Shown here: positions 1-8,903 of the stretch, piece after piece
How positions within the stretch are numbered: position 1 is the stretch's first letter
Layout of the letters: the number at the start of each line of letters is the position of its first letter
Assembly (NCBI GenBank): GCA_947088675.1
Contig: CAMUHN010000015.1
Location: forward strand, 1 to 52,366
Source: an uncultured Roseburia sp.
GTDB lineage: Bacteria > Bacillota > Clostridia > Lachnospirales > Lachnospiraceae
Direction: 5' to 3'
DNA: 52,366 nucleotides
The notes under the pieces: generated by a model
The model's input: the letters and a program-made list of their open reading frames with translations, nothing else
Databases searched by the model: none
What the model was told of the DNA's origin: nothing
Translations under genes and position numbers: made by a program

Positions 1-55
1 TGCTCTGCTCTGCTCTGCTCTGCTCTGCTCTGCTCTGCTCTGCTCTGCTCTGCTC
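1..55. repeat. Perfect pentanucleotide tandem repeat (TGCTC)x11
   Basis: Eleven uninterrupted copies of TGCTC fill the left edge, so the array may continue beyond the window. On the minus strand it reads GAGCA repeated. It begins a few bases downstream of a good minus-strand promoter (61-90), so it would lie at the very start of that transcript. All three frames of the repeat are open on the minus strand (codons GAG CAG AGC AGA GCA), so a coding role cannot be excluded. No start codon with a ribosome site is visible between promoter and repeat. Confidence 0.95.
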
Positions 56-60
56 AATAA

Positions 61-90
61 ATTATGTGTTTTTTCCAAACTTTTTGTCAA
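61..90 (-). promoter_or_regulatory. Sigma-A-type promoter reading off the left edge
   Basis: On the minus strand TTGACA (90-85) is followed after 18 bases by CATAAT (66-61). It sits downstream of the PFL gene stop and points out of the window, so it belongs to a gene not included here. The expected transcript start falls at the border of the pentanucleotide repeat. Confidence 0.6.
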
Positions 91-133
91 CCCCTTTCCC
101 GTATACTTTTTGATAATTATTTTTGTTTTTCTT

Positions 134-1498
134 TCAGTTTTTAAAACTGTGGATCGGAGCCGGTATCCTTCCACCGCGGTTGATAAAAGCGTCGCAGGAA
201 AATGGATTGACCGGCATAATCGGAGCATAGCCGAACAGTCCTCCAAATTCGACGGTTTCTCCGACACCCTTGCCAATGACCGGGATCAGCCTTGCGGCTG
301 TCGTCTTCTGGTTTACCATCCCAAGAGCCATTTCGTCTGCAATGATACCGGAAATCGTGGTTGCCTTTGTATCGCCCGGTATCGCAATCATATCAAGACC
401 GACCGAGCAGACGCAGGTCATGGCCTCCAGTTTCTCTATTGTAACAGCCCCGGCCTGCACCGCGTCAATCATACCCTGATCCTCGCTGACCGGTATAAAT
501 GCGCCGCTTAAGCCGCCGACATAAGAGGATGCCATCACACCGCCTTTTTTCACCTGATCATTCAGCAGCGCAAGGGCGGCCGTTGTCCCCGGCGCACCCG
601 CATACTCGAGTCCGATTTCACAGAGAATATCCGCGACACTGTCGCCGACTGCCGGCGTTGGGGCAAGCGAAAGGTCTACAATGCCAAACGGTATGCCAAG
701 CAGTTTTGATGCCTCTCTGGCAACTGTCTGACCCACTCTTGTTACTTTAAATGCTGTCTTTTTAATTGTCTCGCACAGCACCTCGAAATTTTCTCCGCGC
801 ACGCTCTCTAACGCTTTCTTCACAACACCTGGCCCGCTTACGCCGACATTGATCACAGCGTCCGCCTCTGTCACTCCGTGGAAAGCGCCCGCCATAAACG
901 GATTGTCATCGGGCGCATTGCAGAATACGACGAGCTTCATACAGTCTGCACAGTCCCTGTCTTTGGAGCGCTCTGCCACCTCTAAGAGAATTTCACCCAT
1001 CAGTTTTACGGCATCCATATTAATGCCTGTCTTCGTCGACGCCAGGTTGACCGAGCTACAGACGCGCTTTGTATCAGAAAGCGCTTCCGGAATGGAACGT
1101 ATCAGCATCTCGTCCGCTCCTGTCATTCCCTTTGACACAAGCGCCGAATAACCGCCGATTAAATTTGCGCCGACGGCCTCTGCCGCCCGGTCAAGCGTTA
1201 CTGCAATGGAAGCAAAATCTTCTTTGCTCCTGCAGGCGGCCGCTCCCACCAGGGTAACAGGTGTCACGGAAATCCTTTTATTTACAATCGGAATCCCATA
1301 CTCATTTTCTATCTTTTCCGCCGCAGCAGCGAGATCCTTTGCAACGGTAGTAATGCGCCGATAAATATTTTCTTTTAATCGCGTTAAGTCGGAATCCGCA
1401 CATTCCAGCAGGCTGATGCCGATTGTGATGGTACGCACATCGAGATTTTCCTGTTCCACCATCTTATTTGTCTCGTTTACTTCCCATAGATTAATCAT
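134..1498 (-). CDS. PFL family protein (DUF711/UPF0210)
   Basis: The protein of about 454 residues matches from memory the conserved PFL/DUF711 family, which lies next to a small ACT-domain gene in many Firmicutes. Family function is unknown; the name reflects a distant fold resemblance to pyruvate formate-lyase. The sequence is soluble, glycine- and alanine-rich, with no signal peptide. I place the start at the ATG at 1498 because CAGGAGGA lies 7 bases before it; an in-frame upstream codon at 1513 would overlap the ACT gene stop and has no site. It is the last gene of the run beginning at the thioesterase, 11 bases after the ACT gene. Family assignment is firm; the biochemical role is open. 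Confidence 0.85.
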   Translation of the reverse strand: MINLWEVNETNKMVEQENLDVRTITIGISLLECADSDLTRLKENIYRRITTVAKDLAAAAEKIENEYGIPIVNKRISVTPVTLVGAAACRSKEDFASIAVTLDRAAEAVGANLIGGYSALVSKGMTGADEMLIRSIPEALSDTKRVCSSVNLASTKTGINMDAVKLMGEILLEVAERSKDRDCADCMKLVVFCNAPDDNPFMAGAFHGVTEADAVINVGVSGPGVVKKALESVRGENFEVLCETIKKTAFKVTRVGQTVAREASKLLGIPFGIVDLSLAPTPAVGDSVADILCEIGLEYAGAPGTTAALALLNDQVKKGGVMASSYVGGLSGAFIPVSEDQGMIDAVQAGAVTIEKLEAMTCVCSVGLDMIAIPGDTKATTISGIIADEMALGMVNQKTTAARLIPVIGKGVGETVEFGGLFGYAPIMPVNPFSCDAFINRGGRIPAPIHSFKN

Positions 1499-1509
1499 GA
1501 ATCCTCCTG

Positions 1510-1794
1510 TCAAATCCGATGCATCATTTCAAAGATTTCTTCCCGCTGGCATTTGATCGACACACCGATCTCCTCCCCGATCCGGTCCAGCCCACGCTGA
1601 CAATCTGAGAAAGACTGTTTTCGTTTTTTCATATCTACGATCATCATCATATTAAAAAATCCGGAAACGATTGTCTGGGAAATGTCCAGAACATTGATCT
1701 CATTTTCCGAAAGATACGTACAAACCTTTGCGATAATTCCCACCGTATCTTTTCCGACTACAGTAATCACCGCCCTGTCTGCTGTTTCGTTCAT
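1510..1794 (-). CDS. ACT-domain protein (UPF0237 type)
   Basis: A protein of 94 residues made of a single ACT fold: a beta strand ([10 protein letters not shown]), the helix starting TVGIIAKV, and a second strand with [10 protein letters not shown]. Single ACT-domain proteins of this class usually bind amino acids or act as small regulatory subunits, and this one is the standing neighbour of PFL/DUF711 proteins. Two ATG codons are adjacent (1797 and 1794); I chose 1794 because GGAGG would be only one base from the first. The gene lies 11 bases before the PFL gene and 44 bases after the MBL hydrolase, so co-transcription is likely. The ligand cannot be told from the sequence. Confidence 0.85.
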   Translation of the reverse strand: MNETADRAVITVVGKDTVGIIAKVCTYLSENEINVLDISQTIVSGFFNMMMIVDMKKRKQSFSDCQRGLDRIGEEIGVSIKCQREEIFEMMHRI

Positions 1795-1838
1795 CATGCC
1801 TCCGTTCCGCCGCAAAAATCTGCAGCTTGTTTATTTTT

Positions 1839-2639
1839 TTATCGAATATAAATGACTTCCGACGGTTCGTCCCGTTTCGCAATTGTAATCGGAAAATCCG
1901 TTCCGCGGTAAGGGTTATCCCCCATTGTTACTTCCAGCCTGACCGCCTCGTAGGCGAGCGCCGGATAATTGTTTTCCTTACTCAAATGACCGAGCAGTAT
2001 GTTCTGGAAACCATCGTGCAGAATTTCCCCCAGCAGACGGCCGCACAGTTCGTTGGAGAGATGCCCTCTGTCCCCCAGAATACGTTTTTTCAACGGATAT
2101 GGATATCGCCCCGCCTGCAGCATATGTACGTCATGGTTGGCCTCCAGAAGTATCGCATCCAGATTTTGCAGCTTGCCGATGATTTTTTCGTCATAAGTGC
2201 CAAGGTCTGTAATAACTGCAGCTGATTTTCCATGACTCTTAAATTTGTAAGCCACAGGCTGTGCGGCGTCATGTGAGATCTCAATCGGTTCCACCAGAAG
2301 ATCGTCTATCTGAAATTCATACCCCGGATTCACTTCATGAAACAGCGACCCGTCTATTTTTCCAACGGATTTTGTATTTAAAACAGCCTGTATGGTACCT
2401 GCCGTTGCATACATCGGAAGCCCATAGCGTCTCGCCATTACGCCAAGGCCGCCGATATGGTCCGCATGTTCATGCGTAACCAGTATTCCGTTTAACTCCT
2501 CCGGTTTTAAACCGAGTGCAAAAAGCCCCTCCTCGATACGTTTGCCACTGATTCCTGCATCGACCAGAAGATGGCAGCGGCTGGCGCCGACACAGATACA
2601 GTTCCCGCTGCTGCCGCTTGCTATGCTGTACAATTCCAT
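1839..2639 (-). CDS. MBL-fold metallo-hydrolase, YycJ/WalJ-like
   Basis: A protein of 266 residues with a metallo-beta-lactamase fold. The metal site is visible as HEHADH near residues 56-61, with an upstream LLVDAGISGKRIEEGL segment and later conserved His/Asp positions (SHDAAQPV, VITDLGTY, LEANHD, LGHLSKEN). The N-terminal SIASGSSGNC is typical of the YycJ/WalJ branch, whose members are probable nucleases or cell-wall-linked hydrolases in Firmicutes. There is no signal peptide, so it is cytoplasmic. It starts 3 bases after the coaE/ftsA-like frame ends, with AGAGG 8 bases before the ATG, so it is translated from the same message. Exact substrate unknown. The usual walRK neighbours are absent. 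Confidence 0.85.
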   Translation of the reverse strand: MELYSIASGSSGNCICVGASRCHLLVDAGISGKRIEEGLFALGLKPEELNGILVTHEHADHIGGLGVMARRYGLPMYATAGTIQAVLNTKSVGKIDGSLFHEVNPGYEFQIDDLLVEPIEISHDAAQPVAYKFKSHGKSAAVITDLGTYDEKIIGKLQNLDAILLEANHDVHMLQAGRYPYPLKKRILGDRGHLSNELCGRLLGEILHDGFQNILLGHLSKENNYPALAYEAVRLEVTMGDNPYRGTDFPITIAKRDEPSEVIYIR

Positions 2640-2642
2640 TTC

Positions 2643-5600
2643 TTATGCCTCTTTCCAGGCAAGTACAATCTGATCGCCGTGATTTAACTCTTCTGTATAT
2701 TTCGCATTTTCCCCGTTCACTGTCGTAATTACCTGCCTGCCGTTTGACGCGGTCAGGTCAAAATCATAATAATTGAAAATATCGACAAAAATATATTTTT
2801 TCTTTCCTGTCATTGTAACCGGAACGTCATTGACATAGACAAGCAATTCTTTCGTCATACCAAGACTGCCAGAACCGAAAATTTCTTTCGCGCTCTCCTG
2901 TATTCTTGTGGTATAATTTCCGCCCAAAGGCCCGCCAGATATTTGCTGCTGTGATGCGGCCAACGCCTGCCCGGGCGCAGACGGCGATGTTTTCTCTTCC
3001 TGCCGTCTGGTCTGCGGCTCTTTGTCCTGTTTTATCTCTTCCTCGCCCAGCCCACGGAATGTATACTGCTTTCTGGATGTTCTGCGTTCTGTATCCGCCG
3101 GCTCTGACTGATCCAAAGACCCTCCTGTCAATTCGGTTTCCGACCCCGAAGTATTCTGTTTTACATCGGTTTCTTTTACGTCTGCAATCTGCTCCGATGT
3201 CGGTATATTCCGAATTTCAGACATCTGCTCCGACGCCGTCGTTTTTACTGTCACAGACCTCTCCTGCGACAGTGCTACAGACGCAGACTCCGGCTCTGCG
3301 TTCAAAAGCTTCTCTGTTACAGATCCATTCTCTGCGCGTCCCGTTTCCCCGGAAACGCCCGCATCCCCGGATTCCGGCGCCTGCTCTGAAAGCGGCATAC
3401 GTCCCGTTTCCGGCGCCTGCTGCGTAAGCGACTCAACAACGGCTCCCGGCCTTAACACATTTCCTGGCTGCTCTAAAACGGAATCTCCTTTGCCGCCGGG
3501 TGTAATTTCCGACATGGACTGAGACATTTGTCCATACCGCGCCGCAGCGCCCCATGCCGCGTCGGATCCTCCCCGATTCTTAGCTTCCTGCACCGGCTGT
3601 CTCTCCGAAACAGCCGGTGACTTATCCTGCCGCAGCGCCGGCGTATCCTCTCCCCATGGTCCCCTGCGTATCTGGCTCTGTGCGTTTGCCTGCTGTCTGA
3701 ACGCTTCCGCAGTTCTTACATGTTCATCCGGAATCGGTTCTGACGGTACATCTGCAGCGCCATAGGAAAGCACAACCCACTCGATCGTAAAGTTTTCATA
3801 GATCAGTGTATCCAGATTTGCCACTCTGTTGTTGACAAGAATCTCATGATCCATATCAATTTCCACATCCATAAACTGCGCCAGCTGTCCGACCGTATAA
3901 AATCCCCTGGTATCAATCCGGTCGTCCTCCTGAATCAGATAGGACGGAAGCTCCAGGCTGCCGTTGACCTCAAGAAGACGCGGACAGCGGATAATTCTGC
4001 CGTTTACAACAAAGACAACGGTCGTCTCTCCATACTCATCCAGCTGCTCTAACGTACACTGCGCGTCCTCTCCCTGCGTAGAAGGCTCTATAATAATATC
4101 GCTGTTTGGCTCTAACGGCGTATTAATATTTGCCGGCCTGTCATTCATAAAGACAACCGCGGACTCCCCCGGATTTCCGCGCACAATACGAAGTACGCCG
4201 TTTACCACAAACTGCAGTTCTTTCCCGCGTTTCGGAAAAAGATCCTCATTTGGAAAGTCTGCTGCAAGCGCGGCGTCCACTATGGTAAGCCTGCTGTTAT
4301 TATACATTTTAACGCGCTCCCCGTTAAAACGTACCATGATAAAATTATTTCTCTGATCATAATAATTCAGACAGATGCCGATCGGTGTAACCAAAAGAGG
4401 GTCTTTTCTGATGTCGTCCTGTTCAAAAATAACCTCCTGCAGCACCTCCTCCCCGCGCAGGGCCACACGCTCCTGCGGAAGATCCAGTTTTTTTGCAAGC
4501 AGCTCCGTATAACCGTGAATTTTACCGCCGCCTCCTACAATAAATGTTGCGCTGACGGTCTGTCCGCCATTTAACTCCTTGATTTTGTCCGCTACATCCG
4601 TCGTCATTCTGTCCACGATTGGTTCAATCAGATCCCAGACATCAGAAGCAGGAATCGTGTGCTCAATCAGCATAATATCTTTATATGTGATCTCATCCTC
4701 CGTACCGCTTGAGAGCTTGATATGCTCCGCTGTTTTAAAATCCACAAGATAGTTCTGCACAATCAGCTCCGTCAGCTCATCCCCGGCCAGCGGGATCATG
4801 CCATAGGCGATAATACTGCCGTCTTTGGTGATACAGATATCGGAAGTACCGGCGCCAATATCCACAAGCGCAATATTTAACATACGGTATGTTTCAGGTA
4901 TTGCGACATTGATTGCCGCTATCGGCTCAAGTGTCAGATTCGCAACGGAAAGCCCTGCAAGTCCTACCGCCGCATAAAGACCGTCCACAACATCTTCCGG
5001 CAGAAACGTTGCAATGATATCTTCGCTGATTTTATCGGCCTTATGAGATTCCAGATTGGAAAACGGCTCGTCATTGATAAAATAACGCATGACCGAATAA
5101 CCCACACAGTAAAATTTATATCTGGTATCATTGTAATCTTTTAAAAGCTCCTGCGCTTTCTCAATCCCCATCAGATCAAGCGTATGAACATCTTCGCCCG
5201 TAACGACCGTCTCCTCCGAAAACGTATGCGCAATATTGGTTGTGACAGTTTTCAATACACGACCGGCAGCCGCAATACAGACTTCCGTCAGTTCCATACC
5301 GATCTGGCTCTCCAGCCGTTCTCTGATCTTTCGAATCGTATTGCCGACACGTCCGATATCATGAATCTGCCCGTCCAGCATGGCGCGCGTCTCATGTTCC
5401 ATCACACACTGCGCTACAACGATAAATTCTCCCTCTGCCCTGTAGCCGACAGTACCGACAACATTGCGGGTTCCGATATCCAAACCGAATACCAGCGGTT
5501 CCTCATATATTTTCTGCTCACTCATTTGCTGTATCCCAACTCCTTTTTGTATGAAAAGATTTTCGATCTGCGCATAACAGTCCTCAATAGATCCATCGTT

Positions 5601-6137
5601 ATCAATCACTGCATCCGCATGTGCGCGATATTCCGACTCCGAAAGCTGACTTTTAAAAATCTGCTGTATCTTCTCCTCCGAATAGCCTCTGGATGCAAGC
5701 AGTCGTTTTTTACGCACTTTTTCTGATGCAAAAATATACCACAGCTCGTCGCAGATTTCATCGTAATGTTCTTCAATTAACAGCGCAGCTTCTAACACCA
5801 GCAGCGTAATCCGCCCGGCCCTGCGCTCCCAGTAAACTTCTTTTTTCACATACTCTTTGACGGCAGGATGCACAATCGCATTCAGCGCCTTTCGCTTCCT
5901 GTCGGAAGAAAAGATTACCGCTGAGAGCGCCGCTTTGTCGATAGCGCCGTCCTTTTTAAAAATACCGTCATTGCCAAATACCTCCGCCAGCTTTTCATAG
6001 CACTCCGTCCCCGGCTCCATCAGCTGGCGCGCAATCTCGTCGGCCTGCATTACGCGCACTCCGGGCATTTTCGACATATAAGATAAAATTTCTGTTTTTC
6101 CGGCTCCGACGCCTCCGGTAATCCCGATAAATTTCAT
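2643..6137 (-). CDS. coaE: Dephospho-CoA kinase joined in frame to an FtsA-like actin-fold ATPase
   Basis: One uninterrupted frame of 1164 residues. Residues 1-200 are CoaE, the last step of CoA synthesis: GGVGAGKT P-loop near the start, a QADEIARQ segment, LVLEAALLIEE. After about 8 linker residues an FtsA/PilM-like domain begins at residue 205 (ATG at 5525): LDIGTRN phosphate loop near 220, VDIGAGTSD near 425, VGGGGKIHGY further on. A Ser/Pro/Gln/Glu-rich disordered stretch and a small C-terminal beta domain (VNDVPVTMTG...) follow. Elsewhere these are two genes, as far as I recall. An AAAGGAG site 14 bases before the ATG at 5525 suggests the FtsA-like part may also be made separately. Start 6137 is chosen because it opens CoaE directly, 16 bases after the polA stop. 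Confidence 0.85.
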   Translation of the reverse strand: MKFIGITGGVGAGKTEILSYMSKMPGVRVMQADEIARQLMEPGTECYEKLAEVFGNDGIFKKDGAIDKAALSAVIFSSDRKRKALNAIVHPAVKEYVKKEVYWERRAGRITLLVLEAALLIEEHYDEICDELWYIFASEKVRKKRLLASRGYSEEKIQQIFKSQLSESEYRAHADAVIDNDGSIEDCYAQIENLFIQKGVGIQQMSEQKIYEEPLVFGLDIGTRNVVGTVGYRAEGEFIVVAQCVMEHETRAMLDGQIHDIGRVGNTIRKIRERLESQIGMELTEVCIAAAGRVLKTVTTNIAHTFSEETVVTGEDVHTLDLMGIEKAQELLKDYNDTRYKFYCVGYSVMRYFINDEPFSNLESHKADKISEDIIATFLPEDVVDGLYAAVGLAGLSVANLTLEPIAAINVAIPETYRMLNIALVDIGAGTSDICITKDGSIIAYGMIPLAGDELTELIVQNYLVDFKTAEHIKLSSGTEDEITYKDIMLIEHTIPASDVWDLIEPIVDRMTTDVADKIKELNGGQTVSATFIVGGGGKIHGYTELLAKKLDLPQERVALRGEEVLQEVIFEQDDIRKDPLLVTPIGICLNYYDQRNNFIMVRFNGERVKMYNNSRLTIVDAALAADFPNEDLFPKRGKELQFVVNGVLRIVRGNPGESAVVFMNDRPANINTPLEPNSDIIIEPSTQGEDAQCTLEQLDEYGETTVVFVVNGRIIRCPRLLEVNGSLELPSYLIQEDDRIDTRGFYTVGQLAQFMDVEIDMDHEILVNNRVANLDTLIYENFTIEWVVLSYGAADVPSEPIPDEHVRTAEAFRQQANAQSQIRRGPWGEDTPALRQDKSPAVSERQPVQEAKNRGGSDAAWGAAARYGQMSQSMSEITPGGKGDSVLEQPGNVLRPGAVVESLTQQAPETGRMPLSEQAPESGDAGVSGETGRAENGSVTEKLLNAEPESASVALSQERSVTVKTTASEQMSEIRNIPTSEQIADVKETDVKQNTSGSETELTGGSLDQSEPADTERRTSRKQYTFRGLGEEEIKQDKEPQTRRQEEKTSPSAPGQALAASQQQISGGPLGGNYTTRIQESAKEIFGSGSLGMTKELLVYVNDVPVTMTGKKKYIFVDIFNYYDFDLTASNGRQVITTVNGENAKYTEELNHGDQIVLAWKEA

Positions 6138-6153
6138 TTGACCATCCCACCCA

Positions 6154-8880
6154 TTATTTGGCTTCATACCAGTTTTCCCCGCTATGCATATCAATTTCAA
6201 GTGTTACCGCCAAATCAGCGGCTCCCTGCATCTCTTCGGCAAGGATTCGCTCCACCTGCCGCTGTTCCTCTCTCGCAGTCTCTACCAGCAGTTCATCATG
6301 AACCGTAAGAATCAGGCGCGACTTTAAGTTTTCTTTTAACAGCCTGTCATGGACGCGAATCATCGCAATTTTAATAATATCCGCAGCCGTACCCTGAATC
6401 GGCGAGTTCATTGCGATGCGCTCTCCAAACGACCGCTGCATATAATTGCTGGAAAAGAGCTCCGGAATCTGACGCCTCCTGCCGAACATCGTCGTCACAT
6501 ACCCTTTTTCTTTCGCTTCTTTTACAATTCCGTCAAGAAAACTTTTTATCTTCGGATAGGTCTCAAAATAACGCTCAATATAATCAGCCGCCTCTTTCTT
6601 GCTGATACTGAGATCCTGACTTAACCCAAAGGAGCTGATGCCGTAGACAATCCCGAAATTGACGGCTTTCGCATTGCGCCGCTGCAGGGAAGTCACTTCC
6701 TCAAACGGAATGTGAAATACCTGTGAGGCCGTAATCCGATGGATATCCTGTGCCTGCCGGTATGCGTCGATCAGCTTTTCGTCCCCGGAGAGGTGCGCTA
6801 AAACACGCAGCTCGATCTGGGAATAATCCGCATCCACAAATACAAACCCCTCTTTTGGCAAAAAAGCCTTTCGAATCAGACGGCCAAGCTCAATGCGCAT
6901 CGGGATATTCTGGAGATTTGGTTCCGTACTGCTAAGACGCCCGGTTGCCGTAATTGTCTGGTGAAATGACGTATGGATACGCCCGTCCTGCCCGATGCAG
7001 GAAGTCAGACCGTCCGCATAGGTGGATTTTAATTTGGTCAGCTGCCGGTATTCCAGGATATCCGCGACAATTTTATAGTCCGGCGCCAGCGGTTCCAAAA
7101 TGTCCGCAGCCGTGGAATACCCGGTCTTTGTCTTTTTCCCGCCCGGAATTTTTAACGTTTCAAACAAAATCGGTCCCAGCTGCTTTGGCGAATTGATATT
7201 AAACGTTTCGCCTGCTTCTTCATAAATTGTATCCTCCAGCTCGCGGATACGCACCAGAAGCTGATCCCCATATTCCTTTAATGCGGACCCGCTGACAATA
7301 ATTCCCTCGTGTTCCATATCGCAGAGCGTGTAGACAAGCGGCATCTCGATCTCATAAAACAGACGGTCCATCCCGGCCGCCGCAAGCTGTTCCAAAAGCG
7401 GCTTCCTCGCCGCATACGCGACATATGCCATATAACAGACGCAGAGCAGAAATTCTTCCGGAAGCTCCCGCAAAGCCTGATCAAAATCCTTTTTCTCAAA
7501 CAGGTCTTTTTTTGACGGAATCATAAGGCTTAGATAATCTTTCGCGATATCCTCATACGGATATTCATTTTTATTCGGATTTAACAGATAGGCAGCGATG
7601 ATCGCGTCAAAAGTATTCTGTAAGCCAATGGTTCCTCTGCTGCTCTTTTCCACCATGCCAAGCAGCGGAAGCTGTGTTTTAAGGCCCAGCGTCGCATACG
7701 AAGACGCCCCGCTCTCCAAAAACAGCTGCAGCAGTTCCTCTGCCCCAATTTTTTCGCTGACCGGCACAAAAAAAATCTCCTGCCCGCCATATGCAATTGC
7801 AATGCCAAGAAAATCCGCGGACTCTTTCTTATTTTCAAATAAACTGAGCTGTCCGTCCTCTTCCACAAACGCGTTTTCTCCGGCTTTGGATGGCACAATA
7901 AAAAAACCGCAGTCTTTTCCCCTCATCTTTTCTATTGCTTTTTTTGCATCTTTTAATGTATCAACCGTCTTAAAATAAGATGAAACATCGCTCTTTGGCG
8001 CATCCATATGAAAACGTCCAAGGAAATTTTTAAATTCCAGCCGCCTGCACAAAAGAAACGCCTCTTCTGTATATAAATCAGTAATATCGTTTAATGCCGC
8101 TCCCTCTAAATCATAGTCAAACTCTGCATGAATCTCAATCGTCGCAAGCGTCTTGCTCATCACAGCCATATCATAGTGTTCTTTTAAATTTTTGCTTGCG
8201 CGCGGCGGACGAATTTCATCGACATGCGCATATGCGTTCTCGATGCTGCCATATTGTGCAATCAGCGCTGTCGCCGTCTTCTCGCCAATCCCCGGAACAC
8301 CCGGAATATTGTCTGAAGTATCGCCCATCAGCGCTTTTACATCAATAAAAGCCAGCGGCGTTACCTGATATTTTTCAATCACTTCTTTTTCATTGTAGTC
8401 CTCGATCTCCGTACCGTTTTTCTTTGTCTTTGGAATCCGGATTTTTATTTTATCCGTCGCAAGCTGCAGCAGGTCCCGGTCGCCCGACACAACCGAAACG
8501 GTAAGTCCCTGCTCCTCGGCATACTTTGCCGCCGTACCGACAAGATCGTCCGCCTCGTACCCGCCCTTTTCAATTGTCGTCACTCCCATCGCATGGAGCA
8601 TCTCTTTGATTAACGGTACCTGTTCCCGAAGCTCGTCCGCCATCGGTTTTCTTGTTCCCTTATATCCTTCAAACATTTTATGGCGGAATGTGGGCTCCGA
8701 AACATCAAACGCCACCGTCAGAAAATTCGGCTTTTCCTCTTCCAGGATCTTAAACATAATATTTAAAAAACCATACACTGCGTTTGTATGAAGCCCCTCG
8801 GAATTTGTAAGATCGGGAATCCCAAAAAAAGCCCTGTTTAATATACTGTGCCCGTCAATCAATACCAGCTTTCCGTTCAT
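6154..8880 (-). CDS. polA: DNA polymerase I
   Basis: A protein of 908 residues, normal length for family A polymerase. Residues 1-290 form the 5'-3' exonuclease (LIDGHSILNRAFFG, VAFDVSEPTFRH, GGYEADDLVG, GDTSDNIPGVPGIGEKTA). The polymerase shows motif A (DADYSQIELR from residue 683), motif B (RRNAKAVNFGIVYG near 734) and motif C (VHDE at 860-863). The middle 3'-5' exonuclease domain has lost its acidic residues: I see no DxE motif, and the later motifs read LGLKTQLPLL and YAARKP. Proofreading is therefore probably absent, as known for several Gram-positive polA. GGGAGG precedes the ATG. It acts in Okazaki fragment processing and repair. Confidence 0.97.
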   Translation of the reverse strand: MNGKLVLIDGHSILNRAFFGIPDLTNSEGLHTNAVYGFLNIMFKILEEEKPNFLTVAFDVSEPTFRHKMFEGYKGTRKPMADELREQVPLIKEMLHAMGVTTIEKGGYEADDLVGTAAKYAEEQGLTVSVVSGDRDLLQLATDKIKIRIPKTKKNGTEIEDYNEKEVIEKYQVTPLAFIDVKALMGDTSDNIPGVPGIGEKTATALIAQYGSIENAYAHVDEIRPPRASKNLKEHYDMAVMSKTLATIEIHAEFDYDLEGAALNDITDLYTEEAFLLCRRLEFKNFLGRFHMDAPKSDVSSYFKTVDTLKDAKKAIEKMRGKDCGFFIVPSKAGENAFVEEDGQLSLFENKKESADFLGIAIAYGGQEIFFVPVSEKIGAEELLQLFLESGASSYATLGLKTQLPLLGMVEKSSRGTIGLQNTFDAIIAAYLLNPNKNEYPYEDIAKDYLSLMIPSKKDLFEKKDFDQALRELPEEFLLCVCYMAYVAYAARKPLLEQLAAAGMDRLFYEIEMPLVYTLCDMEHEGIIVSGSALKEYGDQLLVRIRELEDTIYEEAGETFNINSPKQLGPILFETLKIPGGKKTKTGYSTAADILEPLAPDYKIVADILEYRQLTKLKSTYADGLTSCIGQDGRIHTSFHQTITATGRLSSTEPNLQNIPMRIELGRLIRKAFLPKEGFVFVDADYSQIELRVLAHLSGDEKLIDAYRQAQDIHRITASQVFHIPFEEVTSLQRRNAKAVNFGIVYGISSFGLSQDLSISKKEAADYIERYFETYPKIKSFLDGIVKEAKEKGYVTTMFGRRRQIPELFSSNYMQRSFGERIAMNSPIQGTAADIIKIAMIRVHDRLLKENLKSRLILTVHDELLVETAREEQRQVERILAEEMQGAADLAVTLEIDMHSGENWYEAK

Positions 8881-8903
8881 ATCTTCCTCCCAGTCAGTTC
8901 CAT

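Noticed and set aside
110-511. Open frame on the plus strand at the left edge
   Set aside because: It lies opposite the well-supported PFL gene, has no ribosome site and encodes nothing recognisable.
2906-3427. Long plus-strand frame of 173 codons within the FtsA-like gene
   Set aside because: Shadow of the low-complexity, disordered part of the FtsA-like protein; composition is skewed and there is no start signal.
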